DNA of 64,000 nt. Origin: Helianthus annuus. Lineage: Eukaryota > Streptophyta > Magnoliopsida > Asterales > Asteraceae. Below are positions 31,845 to 44,018 of the stretch, piece after piece. The stretch spans positions 10,578,305 through 10,642,304 of the forward strand of contig NC_035433.2 in the NCBI RefSeq assembly GCF_002127325.2, given 5' to 3'. The notes beneath the pieces were generated by a model. The model saw only the letters and a list, made by a program, of their open reading frames with translations. It was not told the origin of the DNA and did no database searches. Position numbers and translations under genes: made by a program. Each line of letters opens with the position of its first letter. Within the stretch, counting starts at the first letter, position 1.

Positions 31845-34688
31845 ATGGCAAAATCGGAAGAAACCAACAGTCGTTCTGGGGAACACCCAGATAATACAAA
31901 GATTCACGTAACTGGTGGATGTGTTATATCCATTAGGAATCATTCTTTCCCGTTATCCTTGCTTCCCTTTAAGCTAGCCGGATTTGATATAGTGATAGGC
32001 ATGGATTGGTTATCGCATAACCAAGCCCAGATTCTGTGCAACAGAAAGCAAGTGGTAGTTAAGACTCTGTCTGGTGAGTCACTTACTATCCAGGGAGATA
32101 CCCAGCATGGATTGCCTGAGCAAGTGTCCATGCTCAAGGCATCCAGATGCCTGCAGAAGGGATGTGTCATTTATATGGCCCAAGTCACTATTGATGAGCC
32201 AAAGCCGAAGATCGAAGATATTCCTGTTATCTCAGAATACCCTAAAGTATTCCCTGAAGAACTACCCGGTTTGCCACCGGATAGGCAAGTAGAGTTTCGA
32301 ATAGACATCATTCCGGGTGCAGCGCCCGTAGCAAGGGCACCATATAGGTTGGCACCAACGGAGATGAAGGAGTTGAGGACGCAGTTAGATGATCTGTTAG
32401 CTAAGGGTTTTATTAGGCCTAGCTCGTCTCCTTGGGGAGCGCCAATCTTGTTCGTTAAAAAGAAGGATGGGTCGATGCGTCTGTGCATCGATTACCGCGA
32501 GCTTAACAAAGTCACTATCAAGAATAGATATCCGTTACCCAGGATCGACGATCTGTTCGATCAGTTGCAAAGAGCAAGCTATTTCTCAAAGATCGACCTG
32601 AGGTCAGGTTATCATCAGTTGAAGGTCAAGGATGAAGACGTGCACAAGACAGCGTTTAGGACTCGTTATGGACATTACGAGTTCCTAGTGATGCCTTTTG
32701 GGCTCACTAACGCACCAGCCGCATTCATGGATCTCATGAATCGCGTCTGCAAGCCTTATCTGGATAAATTCGTCATCGTCTTTTATCGACGACATCCTTA
32801 TCTACTCGAAGAGCCAAGCCGACCATGAGAAACACCTTCGTTGTATTCTCAAACTTCTGCATCAGGAGAAACTTTATGACAAATTTTCGAAGTGCGAATT
32901 TTGGCTTCGAGAAGTCCAATTTCTTGGACATGTGGTAAGCGAGCGTGGTATCCAAGTGGATCCCGCTATGGTAGAAGCAGTCATGAACTGGCAGGAGCCG
33001 AAGACTCCTACCGAGATTCGCAGTTTCCTTGGATTAGCAGGATACTATAGGCGATTCATTGAAAACTTTTCAAGGATTGCTGCGCCCCTAACTTCGTTGA
33101 CTCGTAAGAAGATTAAGTTTGATTGGGGCCCTAAGCAGCAGGAATCCTTCGACATTTTGAAGAAGAAGTTGAGCAATGCGCCCGTGTTGACATTGCCCGA
33201 TGGTATTGAAGAATTTGTGGTGTATTGTGATGCGTCACATACTGGTATGGGCTGTGTACTCATGCAAAGAGGCAAAGTCATTGCCTACGCTTCTCGACAG
33301 TTAAAGGTGCACGAGAAGAACTACACCACCCACGATTTGGAACTGGGTGCTGTTGTGTTTGCTTTGAAGCTATGGAGACATTACTTGTACGGAACCAAGT
33401 GTATAATTTATTCGGATCACAAGAGTCTTCAACACTTGTTCAATCAGAAGGAATTGAACATGCGACAAAGGCGATGGATGGAAACTCTAAATGATTATGA
33501 CTGTGAGATAAGATACCATCCAGGCAAGGCCAATGTAGTTGCCGACGCCTTGAGCAGAAAAGAAAGAGTGAAACCAATCAGAATCAATGCCAAGCGCATG
33601 GAAATAAGGAATAATTTGAATGAAAGACGAGAAAGGGAAATGGTGACAATGGATTTCATCACCAAGTTACCAAAGACGAGAAAGGGAAATGATACCATAT
33701 GGGTCATAGTAGATAGACTGACGAAGTCAGCTCATTTTCTACCCGTCAAAGAGACATATAGCTCCGATATGTTAGCTCAATTATATGTCGATAAGATTGT
33801 AGCGTTACATGGTATACCTGTATCTATTATCTCTGATAGAGATACTAGATATACGTCACATTTTTGGAAGAGTTTCCAACAATCATTGGGCACTCGTTTG
33901 AATTTTAGTACGGCTTATCATCCTCAGACCGATGGTCAGAGTGAGCGTACTATTCAAACTTTGGAAGACATGCTGTGTGCATGTGCGATCGACTTGGGTG
34001 GTAGTTGGGATAAGAACCTACCACTGATTGAATTCTCCTACAACAATAGCTACCATTCCAGCCTAAAAGTTGCGCCTTTCGAGGCCTTATATGGTAGAAA
34101 GTGTAGATCGCCCATCTGTTGGGCAGAAGTTGGAGATGTCCAGCTGTCAGGACCAGATATCGTTTTTGAGACGACGGACAAGATCGTGCAGATTCGCGAT
34201 CGTTTGAAAGCTGCCAGGGATAGGCAGAAACGTTATGCGGATCCAAAGCGCAAAGATTTTCACTTCGATGTAGGTGATAAAGTGTTGCTTAAGGTATGCC
34301 CTGGAAAGGGGTGATGCGATTTGGTAAGAAAGGCAAGCTAAGCCCGAGATACATAGGACCTTTCGAGATCATCGAACGCGTCGGGTCAGTCGCTTATAAG
34401 TTAAACTTGCCTGAAGGACTTAGCGCTATTCATAATGTGTTCCACATCTGTAATTTGAAGAAGTGTTTCGCGGACGAATCACTGGTTATACCGCATACAG
34501 ATATACACATAGATGAGAGTTTGAAGTTCGTGGAAAAACCTTTGTCGATTGAGGATCAACAGGTGAAGAAGCTTCGAAGGAAGCATGTGCCTATTGTTAA
34601 GGTCAAATGGGATGCCCGTAGAGGTCCCGAATATACGTGGGAAGTGGAATCCACGATGAAAGAGAAATATCCTCATTTGTTTCAGTAA
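31845..34688 (+). pseudogene. pol: Family 1 copy 3 Gag-Pol derivative, three lesions
   Basis: Same gag/protease deletion as copies 1 and 2, but the RT codons still encode FIDD. An extra T in the run at 32781-32784 shifts the frame right before it. Near 33629 about 365 bp are missing, covering the RNase H-integrase linker and the integrase zinc region. The join contains 16 nt (ACGAGAAAGGGAAATG) copied from 40 nt downstream, a template-switch footprint. Near 34297 a C is lost (TATGCC for TATCGCC), shifting the frame before the C-terminal part (34296-34688), which ends YTWE..YPHLFQ. Non-functional; the integrase DDE core is readable in one frame. Confidence 0.9.
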
Positions 34689-34724
34689 ATCTTGAGGTCG
34701 AGATTTCGTTTAAGGGGGTGAGGA
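34689..34724 (+). promoter_or_regulatory. Polypurine tract region, Family 1 copy 3
   Basis: TTTAAGGGGGTGAGGA directly before the LTR start. The preceding palindrome, perfect in copy 4 (AAATCTCGA/TCGAGATTT), has one mismatch here (CTTGAGG). Confidence 0.7.
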
Positions 34725-37700
34725 TGTAACACCTCGAAAATTTACGTCCAATAATGTATTGACACGTGTCATAAGGTTCCGGTATGTGAAAACAAACTTT
34801 AGAGGGACTAAAATCGACAAACGGTGAAAACTATGGAACGTAAGGGTCCAAAGTGTCAACCATGGATAAATAGACTCTATGATAACCCTACATAATGTTT
34901 ATAACCTTAAACGGATGGATCATGGATCATACGAAGTGGAAATTGCACAAAAGTGAGGAATTACAAACTATAGGGGCTAAAAGTGTCAACATGTTTAATT
35001 TATACCTCTGAGTGGACTTTTGGCAGACCCGAAGCTTTGTAATGCTAAAATATACTCATTAGAATGTGTGGTAAAAATTTCATGAAGTTTCGTTACCGTA
35101 GGAGAAAGTTATGGCCAAAACCGTACTTGAGGGGTTAAAAGCGTCAACGTCGAATTTCATGGCTTTTCGATTGAGCGCAAAGTTATCCGAGGACATTACC
35201 ATGTTGGTAAATGTCCCAAGGTTCTTAAAAACCAAGTTTGGGGGTTTACAAGTCAAAATAAGTAGCCGAAACATCGCGTGCAAGGACAGGGACCAAAGCT
35301 GCCAAGTTTGAAAGATGTTTGGCTGATCAGCAGGCCAGGCGACCCGCCTGGACAGGCCTAAGCGGGCCGCGACCCTGTGTCCAGATGCAGAACTCGCGAA
35401 ATTGACTGTTTTGGCCCGAATTTTGAGTGGAAACCAGCTGGTAGCACCTCCAAATTTCACCAATAAGAGTGCTTGCATGCCTAGGCTACTGTGAGCTCTC
35501 TATATCATCTGAATTCCTCCATAAAACAGATCATTCATTCATTTTATTGAGCACTTGTATTGTAAACAAGAACTCTCACAACTTGCAAGAACTCTCCAAG
35601 CTTTCCAGGAGCAATCTGATCGACAAGGCAGCCTCTAAGTGTTAACTAAGCTTCATTAGGACCTTTGTAAGCTTTCATATCAGTCTATAATTCGTTCTTG
35701 CTTTGATTATTAGTTAAAAGTCAAACCGTCGTTCATATAGTTTGACTTTTCGATTAAACGAGTTTGGCTCTGTCATTTCTCAAATTGAAACCACTTAAAT
35801 GTTGGTATTTATGTGGGAAACAAACCCTCAAAAGGGTATTCTCTGATTCCCACTCTAAGCATGCTATTTGTCGAGTCAAAGTTGTTTCTAAAAAGTCAAC
35901 AGAAATGGTTTTTGCGAAATATAGCGTAAATGGTAATGTAGATGACATGCAATCAGTTTGATCATCAAAAATAGCTTTATAATGAATATAAGAATATGTT
36001 TTACCATGATCAACTCGACAATCTTTAGTATAAACCCGGATTGGAACCGAAAGTCTTATAAAACGACTTTTTCGTTGACTCTCGATTCGGATCCGTGCAT
36101 GCATGTTTGAGATCTGTATTAGAGAATATTGTTGACCATTTTTATTTAAGTGTAACTCTCTGGAATTTTTACTACTTGAGTCTATGCTTAGCCGATTCAT
36201 ATGCATGTTTCCGATTATGCTTAAAAGTTGACTATTTTGCCCTTTTTGAAATAAAACGTGATTTTTGGAAAAGTGAAAGAGTAGAAATCTTTATTTCTAA
36301 TTTATAAACTTGCACCGAAAATTTGAGATCAGTTGGTGGTCCAGATTTTGAGTTATGGCCGATATCGTAAAACTATATCTTTATGTTAAATAAACGGCGC
36401 ATTTCGCGTATAACCTATTTCAGGCCACGTTTTGATATAAAACTTTTTACCCACTGATGTTATATAATATTTTGGGATTTTTGATGATTTTTATTTAATT
36501 TTTGGCTGATCGTAGCTTAGATCGCTAAGTCGATTCGGTTAATGCCGGTTTTGACCGTTTAAGCCATAAAATGAGTTTTATACATCCTTTTGACCCCAAA
36601 CCTTTTTCTACTGATTTTATTTGTTAAATAAATTATGTTGAGCATTCTGGAAATATAAAAATCTCAGCTTTCTTTTGAAAACCCGGAAACGGCTCTAAAT
36701 CGCATTTTTAGCGTTTTTAGCGCATAGTAAGCGTTATACCCGTTTTAAACATATAAGATTCATACCTACTGATGTGTTTAGCATATTTTCATATAATAAC
36801 AGTAAGTATAAGTTTTCGAACTCAGATTTCCAGTTTTGGCATTTTTAGCCCTTGTGAAATTACTAAAATACCCCTACGGTGCATAGTTTAATTTTAAATG
36901 ATAAGTTTTGTATATGGGTTATACCCTACTGTTATAATATGTTAAATGAAGTATATTTACTGTATGAATCAGACCCGTAACTCAGATTTCCAAATTGACT
37001 CTTTTATAATCTTTTAAATAACCAAAATGCCCTTCTAAAGCATAAATTGAGTTTAAAATTATTCAGGGAACTTGCATATGACTCATTTGGCTACCCGTAA
37101 CGCCCTTTTAGCGTTCGGTTCGGTTTATGCAACTAGTTTGCATAAATTGACCGAAACGGGTCAAACGTTATCATTTTTATCTCAAAATCCAGAATGTATT
37201 TAGTATACCCATATTACACAAGTATTCAAACTTGTCGGGTCTAAATCACATTCTATCCGGTCTTTCACTTAATCGTGTGCTTGTACCGTATCGTCCTTAA
37301 AACTAACCGGTCAAAGCTTAGGCTTAAATAAAAGACCCGTTAGGAATCTAATAGGTTATTATAAACCTTTGTTCCAGATTAGGAGGCCCAGTAAAAGCTA
37401 CCTACACTTACCAATTGTGATTCATACTTACTCAGGTAAATACATTTTGACTTATTTTCCCTATACGGGCTTGGGGTAAGGTATATAAAATACCGCTTGG
37501 TCCGGCATCGAATCATTTAATCGTATAGTGGTTAAATCCATTGAGATGACCCTGTTTTGAATGTGTTTTATTACTTGAAGCCTTTGGGGGGTTAATGACC
37601 ATGTCCCAGATATCCTTGGCATTATCTTACGAGATGGCCACGACCAGAGCACGGGGTGTAGGCGTACATCCGTCGTGTATAACTCTATATTGTGGTGTGT

Positions 37701-38204
37701 CTATTAATCTTTAACCCGGACAGAAGATCCCGCGCTACTGAACGCGGAGTAACATATAAATCCATTACAAGTTTATCTTGCATAATTATCCCAAGTTATA
37801 AAAATATTTATGCCATGTGCGTTTAAATCAATTTTCAATCATTTTCAAAATGAGTCAGTTAATTTGTATTTACCAGTGTAAACTGACGTATTTTTCCCAA
37901 AAGGTTAAGTGCAGGTACTATACGTACTAGGCTGGCTGTTTCCTAAAGAGCGTCCACAATAGTCTCGCAAGCTCGGACGACAATAAACTGTTGAACAATT
38001 TATCTTATTTTATTTGATCCGCATGTGGATCCGTTTCAACTACTTGTGATATTTATTATTGCATTTTATTTAAAAGTTGAAATGAATCTATTTCTGCTTC
38101 CGCTGTGCATTATTATATTGTGTTGTTTGTCTATGATGACGCCAACTACGTCACGATACCCCACACCGGGCCCACCGGTGACACGTGGAGATCGGGGTGT
38201 GACA
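34725..38204 (+). repeat. Family 1 LTR-B, complete 3480 bp
   Basis: Complete LTR, TGTAACACC..GGTGTGACA, serving as 3' LTR of copy 3 and 5' LTR of copy 4. A TATATCA (35501) followed after about 30 bp by ATAAAAC and CT/CAA-rich sequence is a possible core promoter, giving a roughly 0.75 kb U3 and a very long transcribed leader. A donor-like CAG|GTAAAT is at 37436. It lacks the 57 bp present in LTR-A. A single shared LTR between two internal regions is the classic result of recombination between LTRs of neighbouring or identical elements. Confidence 0.95.
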
Positions 38205-38207
38205 GGT

Positions 38208-38219
38208 TGGTATCAGAGC
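38208..38219 (+). promoter_or_regulatory. Primer-binding site, Family 1 copy 4
   Basis: TGGTATCAGAGC after LTR-B. Confidence 0.9.
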
Positions 38220-38413
38220 CAACGCTGAGTGAATTAAACACTAGTCTTTTGTGCTTAATCTCAGTTACACAATTGCACATTCCTCGATTTTCGAGTCTAG
38301 ACAAAGAACTTAGGAAATGTTCAAAATTTCGTTTATTTTATTTTCATTTTCTAACTTTGTCTCATATATATATTTTTGTTGTGCAACTTGTTTGATTTTT
38401 TTGACAGGTTCAA

Positions 38414-39361
38414 CATGCCGCCACGAGTTTGAGGAAGGGGACGAGGAGGATTCGCCACCTCACATGACCACGAGGCAGGGCCTTCGCATAGGCGGACCCC
38501 ATCAGCATCCCACAACACTGCTGCCCACGATCTTTGGAGATCATTTGCTGAACCAGCCAGGCACTCGGTATCACTGAGTACCTCACCATCCCTACCTCAC
38601 TCCTTTGGGCCACATTCTGAAAATGGGCCCCACTACTCCCATGGATCTTTCATACCTCTTCACCAGTCACCTCACAACTACCCAGCACCCGTTTATCAGG
38701 GCCTGTACAACCCTGATGCCTACTTGGATGAACCAGTGGGTCATAACCCACTAGGACCTGAAGACCACTTCTCTGGTGGCAACGAGATGGAGGTCGACGA
38801 GGACACCGATCCCTCCATGCCACCGTCCGGCACTCCCAACCATCCCATTGAGATATCGGATGGGTCACCATACAGGGGATCACCTTTCCATGGTGTTGAC
38901 AGCTACGAGGAGAGGTTTAAGCAGCACGACTGGGTCTATACCCCCAGCTACCATAACTCCCCCATGCACCAGTCTTACCACGGTTCTCCCGTGCACTCTC
39001 AGCACCACTCCCAGCAGCAGCAGCTTCAGCAGCAGCCTCAGCAACAGGACCCATCTGAGGCCTTCTGGCGCGACGTGGTCACTCCGTCGCCACCACCACC
39101 ACCGGTTTTGCCTCCTCCGCCTCAGAGGCCAAGGAGGAACGCGCGTATGTCTACGCGAGGAGGGATTCGCATTGGCACCCCTCAACATTCAGGTAGCAGC
39201 CGCTACTCGCCGCTCCACGAGGAGTCAGAGATGGGAGAGTCTCCGCATCCCGTCTCAGAGGTTTCTTCTGCGTCTATTGCGCCACCGCCACCACAGAACT
39301 TTGGAGAGCCAATCCCTGCGTATGCTAGCGCAGCACAGTTCAACCCTTTCGAGCCGACTTT
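38414..39361 (+). pseudogene. ORF0 copy 4 (stop at codon 6, 3' truncated)
   Basis: Same start and the same CGA-to-TGA stop (38429-38431) as copy 1. The frame is readable to ..FNPFEPTF, where a deletion at shared TTTC joins it to the last 43 bp before gag. The ORF0 C-terminus and the whole hairpin spacer are therefore missing in the copy that has the best gag-pol. Confidence 0.8.
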
Positions 39362-39404
39362 TCTAAATAGACCTTGTCCTTACTTTTATATAGCTTAAAG
39401 CTAC

Positions 39405-41054
39405 ATGGCAAAATCGGAAGAAACCAACAGTCGTTCTGGGGAACACCCAGATAATACAAAGATTCACGTAACTGGTGGGGAACTGCAAGCACTGGTAGAA
39501 AACGCTGTTGCCAAAGCTATGGATAGGCAATTCAGAGAATCTAGCGGGACTCGGAGTAGGACCCGAACCGTATCGCACGTAAAGCCCAAGACTCATTCGG
39601 AGGCTCATAGTAAGCCGCCTTCTAAGAAGAATGAGCCGAAGAAGGATGAGGAGGATAATCACTCCTCCAACCACAGCAGTGTACCAAAACAAGAAATCAA
39701 ACTGAAGCATGATATGCACAGCAAGTCCTGTACGTACAAGTATTTTGTTTCATGCAAACCCAGAGATTTTACTGGGGAGAAAGGAGTAGTTGACTGCATG
39801 ACGTGGTTAGATGAGATGGATACGGTAGTTGATATCAGCGGGTGTGCTGATAGGGACGTGGTGAAGTACGTGTCCCAGTCGTTTAAAGGAGATGCTCTAG
39901 CATGGTGGAAGTCACTCCTACAAGCTGCCGGTAAGGCCACATTGTACAGCATGACATGGGATCAGTTTGTAGCCCTGATCAAGGAAAATTTCTGTCCGCA
40001 ACACGAAGTCGAAAGGATCGAATCGGATTTCGTATCCCTGGTAATGAAGAACCTCGACTGTCAGGCGTATCTCACTACCTTCAACACCTTATCTCGATTA
40101 GTGCCGTATTTGGTGACCCCAGAGCCGCGAAGGATCGCTCGTTTTATTGGGGGTCTGGCACCAGAGATCAAGGCGAGCGTTAAGGCATCCAGGCCTATGA
40201 CGTTCAGATCAGTAGCTGATCTATCCCTCTCCCTCACTCAAGATGTAGTCAGATTGAGAGCCCTTAAGAGCTCAGAGGAAAACAAGAGGAAACGTGAAGA
40301 CGACACCTCACGAAGATCGGAAAAACGACACCGAGGGAACAACGACCGCAGGAAAGGGTCGGGATCTCGGAGAGATTGGCAACCATCAGGGGATAAGCCC
40401 AGATGCAAGACCTGCAAGAGACATCATTTTGGGAAATGTCGTTTGGAATCGAAATCGCAGTCTCCCGTGAGGCCCTGTGGAATCTGCAAATCTGCAGATC
40501 ATACAACTCTGAAGTGCAAAGGTCTGAAAGATGCAACCTGTTACGGTTGCAACGAGAAGGGGCACATCAAATCTAATTGCCCAAAGAATACTAAGAAAGC
40601 TGAGGATGGAAAGAAGACAAATGCGAGAGTCTTCAGAATGGACGCCAAGGAAGCAGTTCTAGATGAGAACGTCATTACAGGTACTTTTCTTGTAAATGAT
40701 GTTTTTGCTAGAGTTCTATTTGATTCAGGAGCAGATAAGTCGTTTGTAGATGATAAGTTCTGTAAGTTGTTAAACCTACCTGTTAAAACCTTAAGTGTGA
40801 AGTATGAGGTGGAATTAGCCGATGGAACCATAGAAACCGCCTCGACTGTTCTAGATGGATATGTTATATCCATTAGGAATCATTCTTTCCCGTTATCCTT
40901 GCTTCCCTTTAAGCTAGCCGGATTTGATATAGTGATAGGCATGGATTGGTTATCGCATAACCAAGCCCAGATTCTGTGCAACAGAAAGCAAGTGGTAGTT
41001 AAGACTCCGTCTGGTGAGTCACTTACTATCCAGGGAGATACCCAGCATGGATAG
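39405..41054 (+). CDS. gag: Family 1 copy 4 Gag and protease
   Basis: The only full-length Family 1 Gag here. N-terminal [16 protein letters not shown] with helix (ELQALVENAVAKAMDRQ); a basic linker; capsid (CKPRDFTGEKGVVD, ALAWWKSLLQAAG, FIGGLAPEIKASV); basic KRKREDD segment; finger CKTCKRHHFGKC and two CCHC knuckles (CGICKSADHTTLKC, CYGCNEKGHIKSNC); protease with VLFDSGADKSF active site and [15 protein letters not shown] at 41052-41054 is TTG in copies 1-3, so the stop is a point mutation in the polyprotein. ATG chosen because all four copies keep it after the same TATATAGCTTAAAGCTAC. Confidence 0.92.
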   Translation: MAKSEETNSRSGEHPDNTKIHVTGGELQALVENAVAKAMDRQFRESSGTRSRTRTVSHVKPKTHSEAHSKPPSKKNEPKKDEEDNHSSNHSSVPKQEIKLKHDMHSKSCTYKYFVSCKPRDFTGEKGVVDCMTWLDEMDTVVDISGCADRDVVKYVSQSFKGDALAWWKSLLQAAGKATLYSMTWDQFVALIKENFCPQHEVERIESDFVSLVMKNLDCQAYLTTFNTLSRLVPYLVTPEPRRIARFIGGLAPEIKASVKASRPMTFRSVADLSLSLTQDVVRLRALKSSEENKRKREDDTSRRSEKRHRGNNDRRKGSGSRRDWQPSGDKPRCKTCKRHHFGKCRLESKSQSPVRPCGICKSADHTTLKCKGLKDATCYGCNEKGHIKSNCPKNTKKAEDGKKTNARVFRMDAKEAVLDENVITGTFLVNDVFARVLFDSGADKSFVDDKFCKLLNLPVKTLSVKYEVELADGTIETASTVLDGYVISIRNHSFPLSLLPFKLAGFDIVIGMDWLSHNQAQILCNRKQVVVKTPSGESLTIQGDTQHG

Positions 41055-43982
41055 CCTGAGCAAGTGTCCATGCTCAAGGCATCCAGATGCCTGCAGAAGG
41101 GATGTGTCATTTATATGGCCCAAGTCACTATTGATGAGCCAAAGCCGAAGATCGAAGATATTCCTGTTATCTCAGAATACCCTGAAGTATTCCCTGAAGA
41201 ACTACCCGGTTTGCCACCGGATAGGCAAGTAGAGTTTCGAATAGACATCATTCCGGGTGCAGCGCCCGTAGCAAGGGCACCATATAGGTTGGCACCAACG
41301 GAGATGAAGGAGTTGAGGACGCAGTTAGATGATCTGTTAGCTAAGGGTTTTATTAGGCCTAGCTCGTCTCCTTGGGGAGCGCCAATCTTGTTCGTTAAAA
41401 AGAAGGATGGGTCGATGCGTCTGTGCATCGATTACCGCGAGCTTAACAAAGTCACTATCAAGAATAGATATCCGTTACCCAGGATCGACGATCTGTTCGA
41501 TCAGTTGCAAGGAGCAAGCTATTTCTCAAAGATCGACCTGAGGTCAGGTTATCATCAGTTGAAGGTCAAGGATGAAGACGTGCACAAGACAGCGTTTAGG
41601 ACTCGTTATGGACATTACGAGTTCCTAGTGATGCCTTTTGGGCTCACTAACGCACCAGCCGCATTCATGGATCTCATGAATCGCGTCTGCAAGCCTTATC
41701 TGGATAAATTCGTCATCGTCTTTATCGACGACATCCTTATCTACTCGAAGAGCCAAGCCGACCATGAGAAACACCTTCGTTGTATTCTCAAACTTCTGCA
41801 TCAGGAGAAACTTTATGCCAAATTTTCGAAGTGCGAATTTTGGCTTCGAGAAGTCCAATTTCTTGGACATGTGGTAAGCGAGCGTGGTATCCAAGTGGAT
41901 CCCGCTAAGGTAGAAGCAGTCATGAACTGGCAGGAGCCGAAGACTCCTACCGAGATTCGCAGTTTCCTTGGATTAGCAGGATACTATAGGCGATTCATTG
42001 AAAACTTTTCAAGGATTGCTGCGCCCCTAACTTCGTTGACTCGTAAGAAGATTAAGTTTGATTGGGGCCCTAAGCAGCAGGAATCCTTCGACATTTTGAA
42101 GAAGAAGTTGAGCAATGCGCCCGTGTTGACATTGCCCAATGGTATTGAAGAATTTGTGGTGTATTGTGATGCGTCACATACTGGTATGGGCTGTGTACTC
42201 ATGCAAAGAGGCAAAGTCATTGCCTACGCTTCTCGACAGTTAAAGGTGCACGAGAAGAACTACACCACCCACGATTTGGAACTGGGTGCTGTTGTGTTTG
42301 CTTTGAAGCTATGGAGACATTACTTGTACGGAACCAAGTGTATAATTTATTCGGATCACAAGAGTCTTCAACACTTGTTCAATCAGAAGGAATTGAACAT
42401 GCGACAAAGGCGATGGATGGAAACTCTAAATGATTATGACTGTGAGATAAGATACCATCCAGGCAAGGCCAATGTAGTTGCCGACGCCTTGAGCAGAAAA
42501 GAAAGAGTGAAACCAATCAGAATCAATGCCAAGCGCATTGAAATAAGGAATAATTTGAATGAAAGGGTGTTAGCTGCACAGAAGGAAGCTGTGCTGGAAG
42601 CTAACTATCCTGACGAGAAGATAGGAGTAACTGAGGAGCAGTTATCCTACGACAAAGATGGAATGCTACGACTAAATGGACGAATATGGGTTCCAGTTTA
42701 TGGAGGACTTCGGGATGTTATCCTCCAGGAAGCCCACAGCTCTAAATATTCCGTTCATCCTGGAGCTGATAAGATGTACCAGGATCTGAAAGCAAACTAC
42801 TGGTGGATTGGTTTGAAAAAGTCAGTAGCTGAGCACGTAGCTAAATGTTTGACTTGTGCGCAAGTCAAGGCTGAGCATCAGAAGCCGTCAGGTTTGCTTC
42901 AGCAACCTGAAATTCCCAAGTGGAAATGGGAAATGGTGACAATGGATTTCATCACCAAGTTACCAAAGACGAGAAAGGAAAATGATACCATATGGGTCAT
43001 AGTAGATAGACTGACGAAGTCAGCTCATTTTCTACCCATCAAAGAGACATATAGCTCCGATATGTTAGCTCAATTATATGTCGATAAGATTGTAGCGTTA
43101 CATGGTATACCTGTATCTATTTTCTCTGATAGAGATACTAGATATACGTCACATTTTTGGAAGAGTTTCCAACAATCATTGGGCACTCGTTTGAATTTTA
43201 GTACGGCTTATCATCCTCAGACCGATGGTCAGAGTGAGCGTACTATTCAAACTTTGGAAGACATGCTGCGTGCATGTGCGATCGACTTGGGTGGTAGTTG
43301 GGATAAGAACCTACCACTGATTGAATTCTCCTATAACAATAGCTACCATTCTAGCATAAAAGCTGCGCTTTTCGAGGCCTTATATGGTAGAAAGTGTAGA
43401 TCGCCCATCTGTTGGGCAGAAGTTGGAGATGTCCAGCTGTCAGGACCAGATATCGTTTTTGAGACGACGGACAAGATTGTGCAGATTCGCGATCGTTTGA
43501 AAGCTGCCAGGGATAGGCAGAAAAGTTATGCGGATCCAAAGCGCAAAGATTTTCACTTCGATGTAGGTGATAAAGTGTTGCTTAAGGTATCGCCCTGGAA
43601 AGGGGTGATGCGATTTGGTAAGAAAGGCAAGCTAAGCCCGAGATACATAGGACCTTTCGAGATCATCGAACGCGTCGGGTCAGTCGCTTATAAGTTAAAC
43701 TTGCCTGAAGGACTTAGCGCTATTCATAATGTGTTCCACATCTGTAATTTGAAGAAGTGTTTCGCGGACGAATCACTGGTTATACCGCATACAGATATAC
43801 ACATAGATGAGAGTTTGAAGTTCGTGGAAAAACCTTTGTCGATTGAGGATCGACAGGTGAAGAAGCTTCGAAGGAAGCATGTGCCTATTGTTAAGGTCAA
43901 ATGGGATGCCCGTAGAGGTCCCGAATATACGTGGGAAATGGAATCCACGATGAAAGAGAAATATCCTCATTTGTTTCAGTAA
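41055..43982 (+). CDS. pol: Family 1 copy 4 Pol: RT, RNase H, integrase, chromodomain-like end
   Basis: In frame with the preceding Gag-PR after one TAG. RT ([19 protein letters not shown], intact FIDD, SKCEFWL), RNase H ([39 protein letters not shown]), integrase zinc region ([17 protein letters not shown]), DDE core ([29 protein letters not shown]), [14 protein letters not shown] module and a chromodomain-like [18 protein letters not shown] end. It reads FSDRD where other copies have ISDRD. Best candidate donor of trans-acting functions for the deleted copies, though one stop prevents a full polyprotein as written. Confidence 0.92.
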   Translation, partial: PEQVSMLKASRCLQKGCVIYMAQVTIDEPKPKIEDIPVISEYPEVFPEELPGLPPDRQVEFRIDIIPGAAPVARAPYRLAPTEMKELRTQLDDLLAKGFIRPSSSPWGAPILFVKKKDGSMRLCIDYRELNKVTIKNRYPLPRIDDLFDQLQGASYFSKIDLRSGYHQLKVKDEDVHKTAFRTRYGHYEFLVMPFGLTNAPAAFMDLMNRVCKPYLDKFVIVFIDDILIYSKSQADHEKHLRCILKLLHQEKLYAKFSKCEFWLREVQFLGHVVSERGIQVDPAKVEAVMNWQEPKTPTEIRSFLGLAGYYRRFIENFSRIAAPLTSLTRKKIKFDWGPKQQESFDILKKKLSNAPVLTLPNGIEEFVVYCDASHTGMGCVLMQRGKVIAYASRQLKVHEKNYTTHDLELGAVVFALKLWRHYLYGTKCIIYSDHKSLQHLFNQKELNMRQRRWMETLNDYDCEIRYHPGKANVVADALSRKERVKPIRINAKRIEIRNNLNERVLAAQKEAVLEANYPDEKIGVTEEQLSYDKDGMLRLNGRIWVPVYGGLRDVILQEAHSSKYSVHPGADKMYQDLKANYWWIGLKKSVAEHVAKCLTCAQVKAEHQKPSGLLQQPEIPKWKWEMVTMDFITKLPKTRKENDTIWVIVDRLTKSAHFLPIKETYSSDMLAQLYVDKIVALHGIPVSIFSDRDTRYTSHFWKSFQQSLGTRLNFSTAYHPQTDGQSERTIQTLEDMLRACAIDLGGSWDKNLPLIEFSYNNSYHSSIKAALFEALYGRKCRSPICWAEVGDVQLSGPDIVFETTDKIVQIRDRLKAARDRQKSYADPKRKDFHFDVGDKVLLKVSPWKGVMRFGKKGKLSPRYIGPFEIIERVGSVAYKLNLPEGLSAIHNVFHICNLKKCFADESLVIPHTDIHIDESLKFVEKPLSIEDRQVKKLRRKHVPIVKVKWDARRGPEYTWEMESTMKEKYPHLFQ

Positions 43983-44018
43983 ATCTCGAGGTCGAGATTT
44001 CTTTTAAGGGGGTGAGGA
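43981..44018 (+). promoter_or_regulatory. Stop-proximal hairpin and polypurine tract, copy 4
   Basis: A perfect inverted repeat AAATCTCGA-GG-TCGAGATTT (43981-44000) overlaps the pol stop and is followed by CTTTTAAGGGGGTGAGGA and the LTR start at 44019. It parallels the GGA-loop hairpins before Family 2 purine tracts, with different sequence. Confidence 0.75.

Noticed and set aside
35080..35478. 132-codon minus-strand frame in LTR copies (also 44374, 46560)
   Set aside because: Same reason: identical because the LTRs are near-identical, no domain.
38205..44018. Family 1 as a Tat/Ogre element because of the upstream ORF
   Set aside because: It has a single RNase H and a chromodomain-like C-terminus, which fit chromoviruses rather than Tat/Ogre.
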